Below, piece after piece: positions 56,609-58,897 of a DNA stretch of 58,897 nucleotides. This stretch comes from Ruminococcus sp. Its GTDB lineage: Bacteria; Bacillota; Clostridia; Oscillospirales; Acutalibacteraceae. The DNA lies in contig JALFTC010000024.1 of the NCBI GenBank assembly GCA_022779485.1, forward strand, positions 1-58,897, read 5' to 3'. A program made the position numbers and the translations under genes. The notes below the pieces were generated by a model that was not told the origin of the DNA, searched no databases, and saw only the letters and a program-made list of their open reading frames with translations. Positions within the stretch are counted from its first letter, which is position 1. Each line of letters opens with the position of its first letter.

Positions 56609-56647
56609 TTTATCTTCCTCCTAAACTTCTCCAAATCATCTCAAATC

Positions 56648-56676
56648 ATTATACAACTAATTGCCCATTCATTCAA
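56648..56676 (-). promoter_or_regulatory. Sigma-A-type promoter of the malic enzyme gene
   Basis: On the minus strand TTGAAT (56671-56676), 17-bp spacer, TATAAT (56648-56653). Its -35 lies 13 bp from the rnpB -35. Confidence 0.75.
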
Positions 56677-56689
56677 TACCCAAAATAGT

Positions 56690-56718
56690 TTGACAAAATT
56701 AATTTTCTGCATTAAAAT
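56690..56718 (+). promoter_or_regulatory. Sigma-A-type promoter of rnpB
   Basis: TTGACA (56690-56695), 17-bp spacer, TAAAAT (56713-56718), about 8 bp before the predicted RNA start. Confidence 0.8.
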
Positions 56719-56725
56719 AACCTTG

Positions 56726-57066
56726 CAACCAAATTGGACAGCTGCGGTTAGAAGCGAAAGCGACTATCCGAGGAAAGTCCGAGCTCCACAGAGCAAAAAT
56801 AACGGCTAACGGCCGCCGGGGGCGACCCCAGGGATAGTGCAACAGAAAATAACCGCCGTATTTTACGGTAAGGATGGAAAGGTGAGGTAAGAGCTCACCG
56901 GTGTTATGGAGACATAACAGCCGTGTAAACCCTATTTGGAGCAACACCGTGGAGGGACATATATGCTTGCTCGGCAGTCCTATGGAGGTGGCATTGAGCA
57001 AATGTGGTAACACTTTGCCAAGATAGATGGCTGTTCACGACAGAACTCGGCTTATAGATTTGGTTG
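56726..57066 (+). ncRNA. rnpB: RNase P RNA, bacterial class A-like
   Basis: The catalytic RNA of RNase P, which matures tRNA 5' ends. The conserved GAGGAAAGTCCG (about 56773-56784), the CAGGGATAGTGCAACAGAAA-like core near 56830 and the 3' ACAGAACTCGGCTTATAGA (about 57041-57058) are all present. The ends pair as CAACCAAAT (56726-56734) with ATTTGGTTG (57058-57066), giving P1. The about 340-nt length is typical. The ends are inferred from this pairing and from the promoter and terminator. Confidence 0.95.
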
Positions 57067-57075
57067 TGTTTCCTT

Positions 57076-57099
57076 AAGAACCCTTCGGGGTTCTTTTTA
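57076..57099 (+). terminator. Rho-independent terminator of rnpB
   Basis: AAGAACCC (57076-57083), loop TTCG, GGGTTCTT (57088-57095), followed by a T run. Confidence 0.9.
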
Positions 57100-57257
57100 T
57101 TTTCTTTCAAAGAATAATTTAGTTTTGCTAAACCTTTTTTGCGACAAAAAATATAATTTCTTGACAGAAAATTACAAAATTATTACACTGAAAGACGCTA
57201 TATGTAATTATTTTTGATAAAAAGTATCAATTTTTTAAATTAAATAACAAAAAGGTC

Positions 57258-57286
57258 TTGTTTTTTTTCTTTTATCGTATTATAAT
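57258..57286 (+). promoter_or_regulatory. Sigma-A-type promoter of the XRE gene
   Basis: TTGTTT (57258-57263), 17-bp spacer, TATAAT (57281-57286). The 160 bp between the rnpB terminator and this promoter are AT-rich and hold nothing else that I recognise. Confidence 0.6.
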
Positions 57287-57305
57287 ATGAGCAAGCTGAA
57301 TTGAC

Positions 57306-57357
57306 TTTAAAGAATTATTTAAAAGAATTTCTTTAAAGAATTTCTTAAAAGAAATAT
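57306..57357 (+). repeat. Four tandem 13-bp repeats in the XRE gene leader
   Basis: Four units in phase, consensus TTWAAAGAATTTC: TTTAAAGAATTAT, TTAAAAGAATTTC, TTTAAAGAATTTC and TTAAAAGAAATAT. They lie between the -10 box and the ribosome binding site. The AAAGAATTTCTTT junctions are palindromic, so the array may be a DNA binding site or an RNA stem. Confidence 0.7.
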
Positions 57358-57380
57358 TATATTTTACGGGGAGAATGTTT

Positions 57381-57626
57381 ATGAGACTGAGAAAACAAGA
57401 ATTAGGGGATAGAAACCTAATTGGAGCAAGAGTAGAATCTGCAAGAAAAAAGAAAGGTATGAAACAAAAGGAGCTTTTGGCACAGCTTCAGGTTAACGGT
57501 GTGGATATGAACGCATCGGGACTTTCAAAACTTGAGGGACAGATTAGATATGTAACAGACATTGAGCTTGTTGCGCTTGCAGATATTCTTGAAATTTCTG
57601 TTGATTCACTGCTTGGCAGGGATTAA
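57381..57626 (+). CDS. Small XRE-family transcriptional regulator
   Basis: An 81-residue protein made almost only of a Cro/C1-type helix-turn-helix domain: NLIGARVESARKKKGMKQKELLAQLQ then SGLSKLEGQIRYVTDIELVALADILEISVDSLLG. The spacing between the helices is longer than in the standard form, as in a known subgroup. The start at 57381 is chosen as GGGGAG is 7 nt upstream; an ATG 6 bp earlier is too close. It has its own promoter and terminator. The target is unknown; the tandem repeats in its leader suggest self-regulation. Confidence 0.8.
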   Translation: MRLRKQELGDRNLIGARVESARKKKGMKQKELLAQLQVNGVDMNASGLSKLEGQIRYVTDIELVALADILEISVDSLLGRD

Positions 57627-57627
57627 T

Positions 57628-57681
57628 ACTAAACGCTGTGTTTAGTAAAAAACTACGGTGACTGGGGTGTCACCGTTTTTT
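57628..57681 (+). terminator. Terminator after the XRE gene
   Basis: A first hairpin ACTAAA (57628-57633)/TTTAGT (57641-57646) is followed by a stronger one, ACGGTGAC (57655-57662)/GTCACCGT (57669-57676) with a T run to 57681. Confidence 0.85.
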
Positions 57682-57695
57682 ATTGCAAAAAATAA

Positions 57696-57723
57696 TTGAA
57701 ATTTACCTACCATTTGATATAAT
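57696..57723 (+). promoter_or_regulatory. Sigma-A-type promoter of murD
   Basis: TTGAAA (57696-57701), 16-bp spacer, TATAAT (57718-57723). Confidence 0.65.
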
Positions 57724-57755
57724 TATAATGTAATACTAATTGGAGGATTATTGTA

Positions 57756-58897
57756 ATGAACAAGGTTAACAGTTTTTTTAATAGTATAAAGGACAAGAGG
57801 GTTGCTTTTTGCGGACTTGGTGTAAGCAACTTTCCTGTTATGGAGATGTTTGTAAATCACGGTATAGATGTTACAGCCTGTGATAAGAGGGATTTTGATG
57901 CACTGGGAGAAAATGCAGACAAGGCAAAAAAACTTGGTGTAAAGCTTTCTTTAGGCGAAAATTACCTTAAAAACCTTGATGTTGACATTGTTTTCAGAAC
58001 ACCGGGTATGAGGTACTATATGGACGAGCTTGTTGATATGCGTAATAGGGGTGTTGTTGTCACTTCAGAAATGGAACTTTTCTTCGAACTTTGCCCCTGC
58101 AAAATTATTGCCATTACAGGCTCCGACGGTAAAACCACCACAACCTCAATAATTTCTGAATTTCTAAAGGCACAGGGCAAAAAGGTTTATCTTGGAGGTA
58201 ACATAGGTCGTCCTCTTTTACCTTTAATTGAGGAGATTAAACCTGATGATTATGCAGTAGTTGAGCTTTCCTCTTTCCAGCTTATCTCTATGAGGACAAG
58301 TCCAAGTATTGCAGTTGTTACAAATGTTTCCCCAAATCACCTTGATATGCACAAGGATATGCAGGAATATGTTGACTCCAAAAGGAATGTATTGTTGCAT
58401 CAAAGTGCCTTTTCAAAAACTGTTTTAAACCTTGATAATGATATTTCAAACTCCTTTTCTGATGATGTAAGGGGATGCCTTGCAAAGTTCAGCAGACAAA
58501 GTGCTGTTGATAACGGTGCATTTTTAAGGGATAACAAAATCGTTTATTCCGACTACGGCAAGGAAACCGAGATTATTGACATCAACGATATTTTTATTCC
58601 CGGTATGCACAATGTAGAAAACTATATGGCGGCTATATCCGCCGTTTGGGGTATTGTAGATGTTGACACCATAAGACAGGTGGCAAAGACCTTTACAGGT
58701 GTTGAGCATAGGGCTGAGTTTGTAAGGGAATTTAACGGTGTTAAGTACTACAACGACTCAATAGCATCAAGCCCAACAAGAACAGCCTCAGGTACACTTT
58801 CGCTTTATGACGAAAAGATTATCCTAATTGCCGGAGGTTACGACAAAAACCTTGACTATACCGACCTTGGTGAAATTATCTGTAACAAGGTTAAAGT
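57756..58897 (+). CDS. murD: UDP-N-acetylmuramoylalanine-D-glutamate ligase, cut by the window edge
   Basis: MurD adds D-Glu to UDP-MurNAc-L-Ala in cytoplasmic peptidoglycan precursor synthesis. About 380 residues are visible; the usual length is about 450, and the frame is still open at the right edge. The N-terminal VAFCGLGVSNFPVMEM, the P-loop ITGSDGKTTTTS (about 125-136), VELSSFQLISM, TNVSPNHLDMH, the HNVENYMAA segment and YYNDSIASSPTRT are all in order. GGAGG lies 9 nt before the ATG. Confidence 0.95.
   Translation, partial: MNKVNSFFNSIKDKRVAFCGLGVSNFPVMEMFVNHGIDVTACDKRDFDALGENADKAKKLGVKLSLGENYLKNLDVDIVFRTPGMRYYMDELVDMRNRGVVVTSEMELFFELCPCKIIAITGSDGKTTTTSIISEFLKAQGKKVYLGGNIGRPLLPLIEEIKPDDYAVVELSSFQLISMRTSPSIAVVTNVSPNHLDMHKDMQEYVDSKRNVLLHQSAFSKTVLNLDNDISNSFSDDVRGCLAKFSRQSAVDNGAFLRDNKIVYSDYGKETEIIDINDIFIPGMHNVENYMAAISAVWGIVDVDTIRQVAKTFTGVEHRAEFVREFNGVKYYNDSIASSPTRTASGTLSLYDEKIILIAGGYDKNLDYTDLGEIICNKVK

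Noticed and set aside
56699..57110. Two minus-strand reading frames inside the RNase P RNA region
   Set aside because: They lie over rnpB, have no family signature and no ribosome binding site.

Overview
The window looks like a chromosomal segment of a low-GC, endospore-forming member of the Clostridia, most likely near the Ruminococcaceae/Oscillospiraceae. The evidence is the sporulation gene set (spoIIIAA-AH, spoIIGA-sigE, spoIVB-spo0A, a YlmC-like protein, a SleB-like hydrolase), the fused ispH-rpsA gene, the presence of both PolC and a DnaE polymerase, and the gene order rpsB-tsf-pyrH-frr-uppS-cdsA-dxr-rseP-ispG-polC. The genus is inference; no 16S rRNA is present.

Layout. 1-3.7 kb: an AT-rich flank with a helicase-like P-loop protein and a zinc-ribbon membrane protein, both on the minus strand, then 600 bp without a gene that holds inverted repeats; it may be the edge of an integrated element. 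3.7-9.2 kb: RpiR-type regulator, BaiN/YhiN-like flavoprotein, cmk, plsC and ispH-rpsA, tightly packed. 9.3-12.5 kb: a DUF436 protein, an HD-domain protein and ligA. 12.5-17.1 kb: the complete eight-gene spoIIIA operon, with a possible SigE-type promoter overlapping the ligA terminator. 17.1-26.4 kb: nusB, a TsaD paralogue, xseA, dnaE, pfkA, a MORN-repeat protein and a lipoprotein. 26.4-30.4 kb: spoIIGA-sigE (minus), a 30-residue DUF3789-like membrane peptide, degV (minus), ylmC-like and SleB-like genes. 30.5-43.2 kb: the long translation/isoprenoid/phospholipid/replication cluster from rpsB to polC. 43.2-47.3 kb: an AI-2E-family permease and a partial histidine operon hisZ-hisG-hisA-hisI with a dyad over its promoter. 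47.4-49.4 kb: spoIVB-spo0A (minus). 49.6-55.4 kb: a P-type ATPase, a CDF metal transporter (minus), a Fic protein with an N-terminal HTH, and a CCA-adding enzyme. 55.4-58.9 kb: malic enzyme (minus), RNase P RNA, a small XRE regulator and murD, cut by the right edge.

How it fits together. The sporulation genes span the pathway from entry (Spo0A) through mother-cell control (SpoIIGA processing pro-SigE, SigE driving spoIIIA) to the SpoIVB signal that triggers SigK activation. The core cluster joins translation (S2, EF-Ts, RRF), UMP kinase, undecaprenyl diphosphate synthesis, CDP-diacylglycerol synthesis, two MEP-pathway enzymes (Dxr, IspG; IspH lies in the other cluster) and PolC.

No CRISPR array, tRNA gene, insertion sequence or obvious novel multi-gene system was found. 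The most interesting signals are regulatory: repeated palindromic sites at the promoter of the HTH-Fic gene, a 13-4-13 dyad over the his promoter, four tandem 13-bp repeats before the XRE gene, a possible alternative-folding leader before rpsB, and a Spo0A receiver whose acidic pair is Glu-Glu.
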